Positions 48,727 to 57,326 of a stretch of 64,000 nucleotides of DNA are shown in pieces. The DNA lies in NCBI GenBank assembly GCA_905181635.1, contig CAJIYM010000003.1:248001-312000 (forward strand), written 5' to 3'. The notes under the pieces were generated by a model that was not told the origin of the DNA, did no database searches, and saw only the letters and a list, made by a program, of their open reading frames with translations. Positions within the stretch are counted from its first letter, which is position 1; every line of letters begins with the position of its first letter. The stretch is from an uncultured Flavobacteriales bacterium (GTDB lineage: Bacteria; Bacteroidota; Bacteroidia; Flavobacteriales; BACL11). A program made the position numbers and the translations under genes.

Positions 48727-50205
48727 CTAACCTTCTAAACTAATCATTGCTCGATTAAGTCCTGATTTAGCCTTTTGATGTATTCCTCTTTCATAGTCAA
48801 AGTTTGATATAGATAAACATTTTTCAAAGTAGATTATTGCTTTTTTAGTATCATTTTTCTTTTCATAAATCAATCCTATTTGTAAAGCAGACATAGGGGC
48901 ATAGTAGTTTGTAGATTTTTTCCCTAAATCAAATGATTTCTGATATTTAGCAATTACATGTTCATCCACATAATTCAGCTTTGATTGAATACGAGCTAGA
49001 CGATAATAATACTCATCAAAAAATAATGTAAATTCTGACAAATTAATTATACTGGTAAGTTCTAAAAGTGCTTTCTCATAATATCCGCCATCATAAAGTA
49101 ATCTTGCTCTTAATAATTTTGGAGAATTCAAATGGTTTTTCTCAGCCTCTTTTAAGGCAACTTTATCTTCATCAATAAATGATCTTCCTTCTAATTTTAT
49201 TTTTTTCAAATATCCCATTTCTTCAACACTCTTTTTTTGTAAAAAAGCAATCCAAGACAATTTTTGATAGGCAGATTTTATATAATTATTTCCTTTAAAA
49301 TTCTTAAGAAACCGAATAAAATACATCTCAGATTTTTCATAATCTAATGAGTACAAATAAGAGATGCCTTGTAAATAATCTAAATAATGAAAAGGATATC
49401 TCCCTTGATCAGCTGGACGGTTTTCCAACACCTTAATACATAAAGCATTCTTACCTAAAGCATGCGAAAGACGAGCTGCAGCAAAATTTAACAGATAATT
49501 ATCGGAATACTCACTTGATATTACATCCAATAATTGCTTATAAGCTATCTCATTATTGGTCATATTTAACTGCAAGAAAGTAGTTAAGAATAAAACTTCT
49601 GAATGATACATTTCCATTTCCTCATCGTGTAACAAAGACTTCAACTCTGATAGTCCAAGCTCAACACTTCCCACCATACCTACTAAGTTAATGACCCATT
49701 GATATTTTTCAGGAATAGCCCCAACTAAAGTATGCAATAATCCTAATCCCTTTATATTGAGTTTAAAATTAGGAAATCGCTCTTGATTTTGTTCCAAAAG
49801 AGAATAGGCTTTCTGAATCTCATAAGCAGAAGTTAAGTATTCATTAAATTTTAAACGAGCAAAAGCCCATTGTAAATGCACTTCAGCCTGAGCATATAAA
49901 TAATAAGGAGAACTATTATCCCCTGCTTTAATAAAATCAATTCTATGGGATTTCAATTCCTTTGCAGTTGAGAAAAAATCTTCTTCTTCCCCAATAAGAA
50001 TCGTTAAAAAGTCAATATAATTTTGATGCAAAACAAGGATAGCATTATCAGGGTTTTCTAATTGTTCTATTTGAAGCAATTTATTAGCAGCCTCAAATTC
50101 CAAATTGATAATATGAGTGTACGATAGCTGCATTCTTTCATTCATCTGAAATGATGCAAATAAAGGGTTAGTTAAAAAAAGAAATAGTAACGTTAAAATT
50201 CTCAT
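48727..50205 (-). CDS. Exported TPR-repeat protein (Iml2/DUF3808-like)
   Basis: 492-aa helical-repeat protein with a short signal peptide (MRILTLLFLFLTNPLFA). Helical pairs run through the length, for example YLYAQAEVHLQWAFARLKF, GKNALCIKVLENRP, GYYEKALLELTSI and the clear TPR IYEKKNDTKKAIIYFEKCLSI near the C-terminus. The arrangement recalls the Iml2/TTC39 (DUF3808) group. Probably periplasmic scaffold; partner unknown. The 160-bp convergent gap beyond its stop (48567-48726) shows no hairpin. Confidence 0.78.
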   Translation of the reverse strand: MRILTLLFLFLTNPLFASFQMNERMQLSYTHIINLEFEAANKLLQIEQLENPDNAILVLHQNYIDFLTILIGEEEDFFSTAKELKSHRIDFIKAGDNSSPYYLYAQAEVHLQWAFARLKFNEYLTSAYEIQKAYSLLEQNQERFPNFKLNIKGLGLLHTLVGAIPEKYQWVINLVGMVGSVELGLSELKSLLHDEEMEMYHSEVLFLTTFLQLNMTNNEIAYKQLLDVISSEYSDNYLLNFAAARLSHALGKNALCIKVLENRPADQGRYPFHYLDYLQGISYLYSLDYEKSEMYFIRFLKNFKGNNYIKSAYQKLSWIAFLQKKSVEEMGYLKKIKLEGRSFIDEDKVALKEAEKNHLNSPKLLRARLLYDGGYYEKALLELTSIINLSEFTLFFDEYYYRLARIQSKLNYVDEHVIAKYQKSFDLGKKSTNYYAPMSALQIGLIYEKKNDTKKAIIYFEKCLSISNFDYERGIHQKAKSGLNRAMISLEG

Positions 50206-50210
50206 TATAT

Positions 50211-50244
50211 AAAAAAAGGGACCTCAAAAATATGAAATCCCTTT
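50211..50244 (-). terminator. Terminator of the nif3 / zinc-ribbon unit
   Basis: AAAGGGA and TCCCTTT form a 7-bp stem with a 16-base loop, followed on the minus strand by TTTTTTT. The long loop lowers confidence. Confidence 0.6.
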
Positions 50245-50263
50245 AAATTAAGATCGTTTATTA

Positions 50264-51025
50264 TTAAGCTTCTTGCTCTTCAAATATATTTGAGTCAACC
50301 ATAATTCTACCACAATGCTCACAAACAATTACTTTTTTGTGCATTTGAATATCTAATTGTCTTTGTGGTGGGATTTGACTAAAGCAACCTCCACAAGCAT
50401 CACGCTCAACAGAAACAACTGCCAAACCATTTGACACTTTGCTTCTAATTCTCTTATAAGCATTTAATAATCTTTCTTCAATTACTTTTTCTGCTTTTGC
50501 AGAATCCTTCATTAAAGCAACTTCTTCTTTTTCTGTTTCTTTGATTATTTCATCAAGTTCACTTTGCTTAATTTTTAATTCTTCTTTCTTTTCAGAAATT
50601 TGAGCCTTACAAGCATTGATGATTTCAGTCTTATGCAAAACGTTAGCTTCATTTTGAGCTTTATTCTTCTCAGCAATCTGAATTTCTAAGTTTTGAAACT
50701 CTACTTCCTTTGTTAAGGAAGTAAATTCACGATTATTCTTAATGTTTTTTAATTGCTTTTCATACTTTTCAATAGCATCTGCAGCTAACTCAACAGTTTT
50801 TTTGTTAGCTGTAATATTACTATTAATAGTTATTAATTCCTCATTAAATTTCTCTAATCGAGTACTTAATCCTTCCATTAAATCTTCTAAATCTTCAATT
50901 TCCAAAGGCAATTCACCTCTGATAATTCTAATTTTATCTACTTCGGTATCAATTACTTGAAGTTGGTGTAAAGCTTTCAATTTATCTTCAACAGAAGCTG
51001 TGATTTTTTTAGTTGTTTTTGCCAT
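50264..51025 (-). CDS. Coiled-coil protein with C-terminal zinc ribbon (CdsZ/C4-type family)
   Basis: 253-aa protein: residues about 20-180 are a long antiparallel coiled coil (LEDLMEGLSTRLEKFNEEL, AEKNKAQNEANVLHK), then a four-Cys ribbon CGGCFSQIPPQ...CEHCG. The family is widely conserved and is nearly always next to nif3, as here (one-base overlap). Proposed nucleic-acid binding, role not settled. Confidence 0.9.
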   Translation of the reverse strand: MAKTTKKITASVEDKLKALHQLQVIDTEVDKIRIIRGELPLEIEDLEDLMEGLSTRLEKFNEELITINSNITANKKTVELAADAIEKYEKQLKNIKNNREFTSLTKEVEFQNLEIQIAEKNKAQNEANVLHKTEIINACKAQISEKKEELKIKQSELDEIIKETEKEEVALMKDSAKAEKVIEERLLNAYKRIRSKVSNGLAVVSVERDACGGCFSQIPPQRQLDIQMHKKVIVCEHCGRIMVDSNIFEEQEA

Positions 51026-51813
51026 TATATGTACTTTATCGGATTTGTATTCACTTTTGATAATCGGACGGCAAATTTAGTAAAATTTTTGACAAGCAAA
51101 TCATAAATCAAATCCTTTGTAAATTGCTCACTTTCATAGTGTCCAATATCTGCAATAACAATCTTATTTTCAGCATCAAAAAACTCATGATATTTAAAGT
51201 CAGCTGTTATAAAAACATCCGCCTTTGCCTCTATTGCATTTTCCAACAAAAAACTACCGCTACCTCCGCAAACAGCAACCCTTTTAATCTGTTTCTCAGA
51301 CAAAAGAGTATGCTTCACGCAATCTGTTTGCATATTCAATTTTAAATTTTTAAGAAATTCCTTCGCATCAATAGCTTCATTAAGCTCACCAATAATTCCT
51401 GAACCAACCAAATTTGAGTTTAAACCTTCTTTTGGTAATAAAACCTTGCAATTTTTTAACATTAATTTTTCTGCAATTTTAGCACTTACGCCATTATGCA
51501 CATTATCCAAGTTAGTATGAATAGCATATATTGCAATGTCATTCTTTATCGCTTTTATAACTGTACGCTCAATATAATTTGATCCATTTAACTTTTTAAG
51601 TCCACTAAAAATAATAGGGTGATGAGCAATTACTAGATTACATCCAGTTTCTATTGCCTCATCAATTATATCTTCTGTACAATCTAAAGTGACAAGAGCT
51701 GACTTAACTATTGCATCAGAATTTCCAATAATTAAACCACAATTATCATAGCTTTCTTGATATTCTAATGGCGCAAAAGATTCTAAAAAACTAGTTACTT
51801 CTTTTATTTTCAT
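51025..51813 (-). CDS. Nif3-like dinuclear metal-centre protein
   Basis: 262-aa member of the NIF3/YbgI family, a ring hexamer with a two-metal site; sometimes labelled GTP cyclohydrolase 1 type 2. Metal ligands are visible in VIAHHPIIFSGLK, AIHTNLDN and ADIGHYESEQF. It lacks the roughly 100-aa CutA-like insertion often present in Bacteroidota homologues, making it the compact YbgI-type form. A TATTTTTG box lies 4 bases before its ATG. Confidence 0.92.
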   Translation of the reverse strand: MKIKEVTSFLESFAPLEYQESYDNCGLIIGNSDAIVKSALVTLDCTEDIIDEAIETGCNLVIAHHPIIFSGLKKLNGSNYIERTVIKAIKNDIAIYAIHTNLDNVHNGVSAKIAEKLMLKNCKVLLPKEGLNSNLVGSGIIGELNEAIDAKEFLKNLKLNMQTDCVKHTLLSEKQIKRVAVCGGSGSFLLENAIEAKADVFITADFKYHEFFDAENKIVIADIGHYESEQFTKDLIYDLLVKNFTKFAVRLSKVNTNPIKYI

Positions 51814-51817
51814 TCTT

Positions 51818-51825
51818 CAAAAATA
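51818..51825 (-). promoter_or_regulatory. -7 box of nif3, near-leaderless
   Basis: Minus strand TATTTTTG followed by 4 bases and the ATG. Confidence 0.5.
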
Positions 51826-51873
51826 CAAAACCAAAGTCTATTCATCAATTTCTAATATCTTAAATCTAAATCT

Positions 51874-51881
51874 TATCTTTG
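51874..51881 (+). promoter_or_regulatory. -7 box of lpxK operon, near-leaderless
   Basis: TATCTTTG followed by 5 bases and the ATG of lpxK. Together with nif3 this is a divergent pair of near-leaderless starts in a 73-bp gap. Confidence 0.55.
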
Positions 51882-51886
51882 CTAAG

Positions 51887-52957
51887 ATGAAATGGACCAA
51901 TTTTAATATAAGAACTTTTAAATCTCTTACACATTTTCTATTACTGCCATTATCATTCATTTACTTAAGCATTACTAGTATCCGTAATTTATTATTTGAC
52001 TTTGGATTTTTTAAAGAAAAAACACATCAAATTCCTATAATTTGCATTGGTAATTTATCAGTTGGAGGATCAGGTAAAACACCGCACACCCAATACCTTT
52101 TTGATTTATTAAAGAACAAATATAAAGTTGCTGTACTAAGCAGAGGATATGGACGTAAAAATTCCAGTTTACAACTTGTTGAAATTACAAGTCGAGCTAT
52201 AGATGTAGGTGATGAACCTTTACAACTAAAGCAAAATAACCCAGAATGCTTAGTTTTAGTGGAAAAGAACAGAAACAAGGGAGTAATTCATATTCTAAGA
52301 CATTTTCCTAAAACAGAAATTATATTACTAGATGATGGGTATCAGCACAGATGGATAAAAGCAGGATTTAACATCATTGTTACCCCATTCTCATCTCCTT
52401 TTTACGACGACTTCCTTATGCCATTTGGTAAATTAAGAGAAAGCAAGAAAGCGGTCACAAGAGCAAATGCTGTAATTTTTAGTAAATCTCCTGAAAATAC
52501 CAATCCTACTTTAAAAAAAGGAATGCTAGAAAGGTTACATCTCTTTTCTCATCAAAAAGCTTATTTTTCAGTAATTAAATATCATCAATTCAAATCTATA
52601 AAAAATAATACTGAGCTTGAAGAAATAGACCCACATAGCATTACCTTAGTGAGTGGTATTTCAAATGCAAAACCACTGATAAAATACCTTAAAGAAAAAG
52701 GGCATAGTATTAGTCATTTAAAGTACTCTGATCATCACAATTACTGCATTAATGATATTAATAATATCTTAGCTAGATACAAAGCTGAAGAAAGCGCAAA
52801 AAAACTTATCTTAACCACCGAAAAAGATGCAACAAAACTAAAGCAGTTTTCACATTACTTTAAGGATGTTAATTTTTATTATATCCCTATTGAAATAAAA
52901 ATTGACCAGTCAGAAAAATTTAAAAACCAGATACTTAATTATGTTGAAAAAAATTAA
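51887..52957 (+). CDS. lpxK: Tetraacyldisaccharide 4'-kinase
   Basis: Phosphorylates the lipid A disaccharide at the inner membrane. The 356-aa protein has an N-terminal hydrophobic anchor (LLLPLSFIYLSITSI), Walker A-like GNLSVGGSGKTPHTQYL, LLDDGYQHR and the C-terminal TTEKDATKL motif. First gene of a five-gene run that also holds lpxH. The end overlaps the next gene by 17 bases. Confidence 0.96.
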   Translation: MKWTNFNIRTFKSLTHFLLLPLSFIYLSITSIRNLLFDFGFFKEKTHQIPIICIGNLSVGGSGKTPHTQYLFDLLKNKYKVAVLSRGYGRKNSSLQLVEITSRAIDVGDEPLQLKQNNPECLVLVEKNRNKGVIHILRHFPKTEIILLDDGYQHRWIKAGFNIIVTPFSSPFYDDFLMPFGKLRESKKAVTRANAVIFSKSPENTNPTLKKGMLERLHLFSHQKAYFSVIKYHQFKSIKNNTELEEIDPHSITLVSGISNAKPLIKYLKEKGHSISHLKYSDHHNYCINDINNILARYKAEESAKKLILTTEKDATKLKQFSHYFKDVNFYYIPIEIKIDQSEKFKNQILNYVEKN

Positions 52958-53750
52958 GAAATCAGCAGAATTCTTACAAAAAAAAACAGATTTCAATCCT
53001 CAAGTAGGCATAATACTAGGCACAGGACTTGGTGGTTTAGTAAATGAAATTGAGATTGAACACTCCATTTCTTATGAAGAAATTCCTAATTTTCCGGTCT
53101 CAACAGTTGAAGGTCATTCAGGCCGATTAATTTTCGGAAATCTTGGGGGAAAAAAAGTGGTTGCCATGCAAGGTCGCTTTCATTTTTACGAAGGATACTC
53201 TATGCATAGAGTTACTTTCCCTGTACGAGTAATGAAATTACTTGGAATCAAAAACCTTATTGTTTCAAATGCAAGTGGCGGAATAAACCCTAGCTATGAA
53301 GTGGGTGATTTAATGATATTAAGTGATCACATTAACTTAATTCCTAATCCATTAATTGGTCAAAATATTGCAGAGCTAGGACCAAGGTTCCCTGACATGA
53401 GTGAAACATATTGCCCAACCCTCATCAATAAAGCTGAAATAGTAGCAAAAACTAATAACATTAATGTTCAAAAAGGAATTTATATTGCTTTAACAGGACC
53501 TACTTTAGAAACTCCTGCCGAATATAAATACATGCGCATTATTGGAGGAGATACTGTTGGAATGTCAACTGCACCAGAAGTAATTGTAGCCAGACATATG
53601 GAAATCCCTTGTTTTGCTATATCAGTAATTACTGACCTTGGTGTACATGGAAAAATAAAAAAAGTAACTCATAAAGAAATACAAGGTGTTTCAGAAATAG
53701 CAGAACCAAAACTAACCCTAATAATTAAAGAACTCATAGCCTCAATATAA
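52941..53750 (+). CDS. punA: Purine nucleoside phosphorylase (trimeric type)
   Basis: Cleaves inosine and guanosine to base and ribose-1-phosphate. The ORF track starts at 52902, but the ATG at 52941 (MLKKIKKSAEFL) gives the normal 269-aa length. Motifs: LGTGLGGL, GHSGRLIFG, GRFHFYEGY, SNASGGINP and GPTLETPAEYKYMR. It overlaps lpxK by 17 bases and the next gene by one (TAATG). Confidence 0.95.
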   Translation: MLKKIKKSAEFLQKKTDFNPQVGIILGTGLGGLVNEIEIEHSISYEEIPNFPVSTVEGHSGRLIFGNLGGKKVVAMQGRFHFYEGYSMHRVTFPVRVMKLLGIKNLIVSNASGGINPSYEVGDLMILSDHINLIPNPLIGQNIAELGPRFPDMSETYCPTLINKAEIVAKTNNINVQKGIYIALTGPTLETPAEYKYMRIIGGDTVGMSTAPEVIVARHMEIPCFAISVITDLGVHGKIKKVTHKEIQGVSEIAEPKLTLIIKELIASI

Positions 53751-55087
53751 TGAAGAAAATTATCCTACTTTTAAGCATTTCTCTAGTTACTCTAATTAGT
53801 AATGCACAACAAACTGCAAACCTTTTATTCCATTGGCAGGACACAACACTAGTTGGCTCATGGGCATACGACAATACATATAACGAATGCTGGGGGACGG
53901 TTGTAAATAACAGAGAAATTGCAATTATTGGTTCAACTGCAGGAACACACTTCTTTGATGTAACTGACCCAGTAAATAGCACTGAAGTTGCTTTTGTATC
54001 AGGAGCCTATACCGGAGGAGGGGTAATCCATAGAGATTATCATGATTTTAATGGGTATCTATATGTAGTCTGTGATGAGGGAAGTTCATCCACATTACAG
54101 ATTATTGATGTCTCTAACTTACCAAATACTGTCAATACAGTATATGATTCTAATCAACTATTTACAAAATCTCATAATATCTTTATTGATACAGCAACCG
54201 CAAAATTATATGCTTGCGCTTCTAACTCCGCAATGGATATATATAGTCTAGCTAATCCTACAAATCCTACTTTCATTTACTCATACAATGATGTTGGTCA
54301 TGTCCATGATGCTTTTGTTAGAAATGATACTGCATTCTTAAATTGCGGAAGCCAAGGCTTAAGAGTAATGGATTTTTCAATGGTAAACACAATAGGTGAC
54401 CAACCCACACAATTAGCAACATTTACTTCTTATCCTGATGCTGGTTACAATCATTCAGGATGGCTAAATAATGATGGAACACTTTATATTATGCAAGATG
54501 AAAACCATGGCTATGATGTTAAAATACTAGATGTTGCTGATTTAAGTAATATTTCAGTTTTAGCTACTTTTAACTCTGGAGTTGACCCACAATCAATGGC
54601 ACATAATGGAATTATAAAAGGAGATTTAGCCTATATTCCTTATTACCATGATGGCTTAAGAGTTTTTGATATTTCTGACCCGAACAATCCAATTCAAACA
54701 TGGGAATACGACACTTATTCTCCTAATAGCCATGCATCCTATAAAGGAGCTTGGGGAGTTTATCCATATTTTCCTTCAGGTAATATTGTTGTTTCAGATA
54801 TGCAAACTGGACTTTATTTACTTGATTGTAAAAATACAACATCAATAATTGAAAATAAATTAACTCAAAATCTATTCCCTAACCCAGCAGCAACTCATTT
54901 TATTATTAAGAACTCAAAAGCAGAAAAATTTACTTTATACAATAGTATGGGAGCTAAAGTACTTGAGAAAGAAATTAACACAAATCAAAATACTATTTAC
55001 AGAGAAAACCTAAGTAATGGTTTGTACTTTTACACCCTTAATAAAAAAGGAGAAATAGTTGAATCAGGAAAAGTAATTTTTGAATAA
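53750..55087 (+). CDS. Choice-of-anchor-B family secreted protein with T9SS tail
   Basis: 445-aa exported protein: signal peptide (to SNAQ, about residue 19), a beta-propeller-like body built of LVIVD-type repeats (THFFDVTDPVNSTEVA, LQIIDVSNLPN, VRVFDISDPNNP-like LRVFDISDPNNP), and a type A T9SS sorting domain (LFPNPAATHFIIK, GLYFYTL, GKVIFE). Function unknown. Linked by TAATG overlaps to both the purine nucleoside phosphorylase gene and gatB, which is unexpected for secreted cargo. Confidence 0.87.
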   Translation: MKKIILLLSISLVTLISNAQQTANLLFHWQDTTLVGSWAYDNTYNECWGTVVNNREIAIIGSTAGTHFFDVTDPVNSTEVAFVSGAYTGGGVIHRDYHDFNGYLYVVCDEGSSSTLQIIDVSNLPNTVNTVYDSNQLFTKSHNIFIDTATAKLYACASNSAMDIYSLANPTNPTFIYSYNDVGHVHDAFVRNDTAFLNCGSQGLRVMDFSMVNTIGDQPTQLATFTSYPDAGYNHSGWLNNDGTLYIMQDENHGYDVKILDVADLSNISVLATFNSGVDPQSMAHNGIIKGDLAYIPYYHDGLRVFDISDPNNPIQTWEYDTYSPNSHASYKGAWGVYPYFPSGNIVVSDMQTGLYLLDCKNTTSIIENKLTQNLFPNPAATHFIIKNSKAEKFTLYNSMGAKVLEKEINTNQNTIYRENLSNGLYFYTLNKKGEIVESGKVIFE

Positions 55088-56535
55088 TGAGTTTAAGAAA
55101 TAAATATGAAGTTGTCATCGGGCTAGAAGTTCACGCTCAATTACTAACTAAAACAAAAGCCTATTCTTCAGATGAAAATATTTATGGTGAAGCTCCCAAT
55201 ACTAAAACATCTGTAATTTCATTAGGACACCCAGGCACACTACCCAAAAGTAATGAAAAAGTAATTGAATATGCTGTAAAAATGGGGATAGCTGTGGGAG
55301 CTGACATAAGAGAAAGAAATGAGTATGCCCGTAAAAATTATTTTTATGCTGATTTACCAAAAGGATATCAAATCACACAAGATACTACTCCTATATGCAA
55401 TGGTGGAGTTATACAAATTAAAGACGCTGTTGGAAATCCAAAAAAGATAAAAATAACAAGAATCCATATGGAGGAGGATGCTGGAAAATCAATTCATGAT
55501 TTAGATCCCTTCCATACTTTAATTGATTTAAACAGAGCTGGAGTACCGCTAATTGAAGTTGTTTCTGAACCAGATGTCCGTTCGTCTGATGAGGCATATC
55601 AATACATAAATGAAGTTAGAAAATTGGTACGCTATTTAGATATCTGTGATGGTAATATGGAAGAAGGTTCTTTAAGATGTGACGCCAATATTTCAGTAAT
55701 GCTGAAAGGAAGTAATGAATTCGGAACAAAAGTAGAAGTTAAAAATATGAACTCGACTAGAAATGTAAAACGAGCTATTGAGTTTGAAATAGATAGACAA
55801 ATAGCTTTAGTAGAAGCCGGTAAAAAAGTAAGCCATGAAACAAGAAGTTTTAATGCAGCTAACAATTCTACTATTTCAATGCGACATAAAGAAGAAGCAA
55901 ATGACTATCGCTACTTCCCTGAACCGGACTTGCAAGCAGTAATTATTACTCGAGAATATATTGAAAAAATAAGAAATAACTTACCTCCTCTTCCAAGTGA
56001 ACTTTTCAAAAAATTTACTACTGAATTTGGTTTATCAGATTATGATGCCAATATCCTTACAGATGAGAAAGGAATTGCACTATACTTCAATGAATTATGC
56101 TGCTTAACCAAAAACTATAAGTCAGCTGCTAATTTTGTAAATGGAAGTGTCAAATCTTACTTAAATGAAAAAGCAATTAGCATTACCGAATTCAGTATAA
56201 AGCCTAAAAGATTAGCCAGCCTCATTTCTATTGTTGATGAAGGGAAAGTAAGTAATACAGTAGCCACATCAAAAGTATTCACTACAATGCTTAAATGTAA
56301 TGATATGGCTGATAAAATAGCAACTGACAATAACTGGACACAAGAAAGTGATAGCGATGCTTTAAGAGATTATATAAAACTCGCAATCGCTAAATACCCA
56401 GAAAAAGCAAAAGAATATAAAGAAGGTAAAAAAGGATTAATTGGCCTATTCATGGGAGAAGTAATGAAACTTTCTAAAGGACAAGCTGACCCAAAATTAG
56501 CTAACCAATTACTAAGAAATCAACTAGAAAAATAA
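55087..56535 (+). CDS. gatB: Asp-tRNA(Asn)/Glu-tRNA(Gln) amidotransferase subunit B
   Basis: Kinase/tRNA-binding subunit of GatCAB, converting mischarged Glu-tRNA(Gln) to Gln-tRNA(Gln). The 482-aa protein has VIGLEVHAQLLTKTKAYS, GHPGTLP, the RKNYFYADLPKGYQITQ block, GNMEEGSLRCDANIS and a C-terminal YqeY-like helical domain (KGLIGLFMGEVMK). gatA and gatC are not in the window. Confidence 0.98.
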   Translation: MSLRNKYEVVIGLEVHAQLLTKTKAYSSDENIYGEAPNTKTSVISLGHPGTLPKSNEKVIEYAVKMGIAVGADIRERNEYARKNYFYADLPKGYQITQDTTPICNGGVIQIKDAVGNPKKIKITRIHMEEDAGKSIHDLDPFHTLIDLNRAGVPLIEVVSEPDVRSSDEAYQYINEVRKLVRYLDICDGNMEEGSLRCDANISVMLKGSNEFGTKVEVKNMNSTRNVKRAIEFEIDRQIALVEAGKKVSHETRSFNAANNSTISMRHKEEANDYRYFPEPDLQAVIITREYIEKIRNNLPPLPSELFKKFTTEFGLSDYDANILTDEKGIALYFNELCCLTKNYKSAANFVNGSVKSYLNEKAISITEFSIKPKRLASLISIVDEGKVSNTVATSKVFTTMLKCNDMADKIATDNNWTQESDSDALRDYIKLAIAKYPEKAKEYKEGKKGLIGLFMGEVMKLSKGQADPKLANQLLRNQLEK

Positions 56536-56537
56536 TT

Positions 56538-57281
56538 TTGATTAAAGACAAAATATATTTTGCTTCCGACTTCCATTTAGGAGCACCTAATATGGCGGAA
56601 AGCCATAAAAGAGAAAAAAAGATTGTACAGTGGCTTTCTGAAATTGAAAAAGACGCAAAAGCAATTTATTTAGTTGGAGATATTTTTGATTTCTGGTTTG
56701 AATACAATAAAGTTGCTCCTAAAGGATTTGTTCGTTTATTAGGTAAGATTGCAAACTTAACCGATAAAGGAATACAAGTACATCTATTTGCAGGCAACCA
56801 TGATTTATGGATGAAAGATTATCTAGAAAAGGAAATAGGTGCTATCATACATCACGGAAACATCATTATTCAGGAAGGAGACAAAAAGATACTTATAGGA
56901 CACGGAGATGGATTAGGAAGTGGAGACAATTTATATAAAATTCTTAAAAAAATATTTACTTCAAAAATCTGTAAATGGATATTTGCTCGTTTACATCCCA
57001 ACTTTGCATTTACTTTAGCACATACTTGGAGTAACAATAGTCGTAAAGGTGTTGGTGAAGCCAAGTTTATTAGTAAGGAGAAAGAAATTCTTTTTGGCTA
57101 CTGTCAAGAACAACAGAAAATTAATCCTGTTGATTATTATGTATTTGGTCACAGGCATTTACCCCTTGAAATTAAGATAGATAAAAAAGCTACTTACATT
57201 AACCTTGGGGAATGGATAAGCCAAAAAAATTATGGGGTCCTAGAAAAGGGAATAATAAAATTAGAAACCTACAGGCAATAA
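56538..57281 (+). CDS. lpxH: UDP-2,3-diacylglucosamine diphosphatase (LpxH-like)
   Basis: Calcineurin-like metallophosphoesterase hydrolysing UDP-diacylglucosamine in lipid A synthesis. The 247-aa protein has FASDFHLGAPN (D-x-H), GDIFDFWFEY, GNHDLWM, GHGDGLGSGDN and FGHRHLPL, in LpxH order. The only in-frame start near gatB is TTG at 56538, an unusual start. Presence in the same run as lpxK supports the lipid A role. Confidence 0.9.
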   Translation: MIKDKIYFASDFHLGAPNMAESHKREKKIVQWLSEIEKDAKAIYLVGDIFDFWFEYNKVAPKGFVRLLGKIANLTDKGIQVHLFAGNHDLWMKDYLEKEIGAIIHHGNIIIQEGDKKILIGHGDGLGSGDNLYKILKKIFTSKICKWIFARLHPNFAFTLAHTWSNNSRKGVGEAKFISKEKEILFGYCQEQQKINPVDYYVFGHRHLPLEIKIDKKATYINLGEWISQKNYGVLEKGIIKLETYRQ

Positions 57282-57312
57282 AAAAGCCATCAGATATGAT
57301 GGCTTTCTTTTT
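57281..57312. terminator. Bidirectional terminator between lpxH and the M43 protease
   Basis: AAAGCCATCA and TGATGGCTTT form a 10-bp perfect stem with a 4-base loop, flanked by A and T runs on either side. Confidence 0.88.
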
Positions 57313-57326
57313 ATATTTAGATTTGA

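Noticed and set aside
48657-48731. Short open frame past the TPR gene reading SDSVEQFCIQLLDSK-like sequence
   Set aside because: Only 24 codons, no start codon, begins after a stop in the same frame; looks coding by eye but cannot be supported as a gene.
52902-52940. 13-codon N-terminal extension of purine nucleoside phosphorylase
   Set aside because: The extension lies fully within lpxK in another frame and the protein family starts near MLKKIKKSAEF at 52941.
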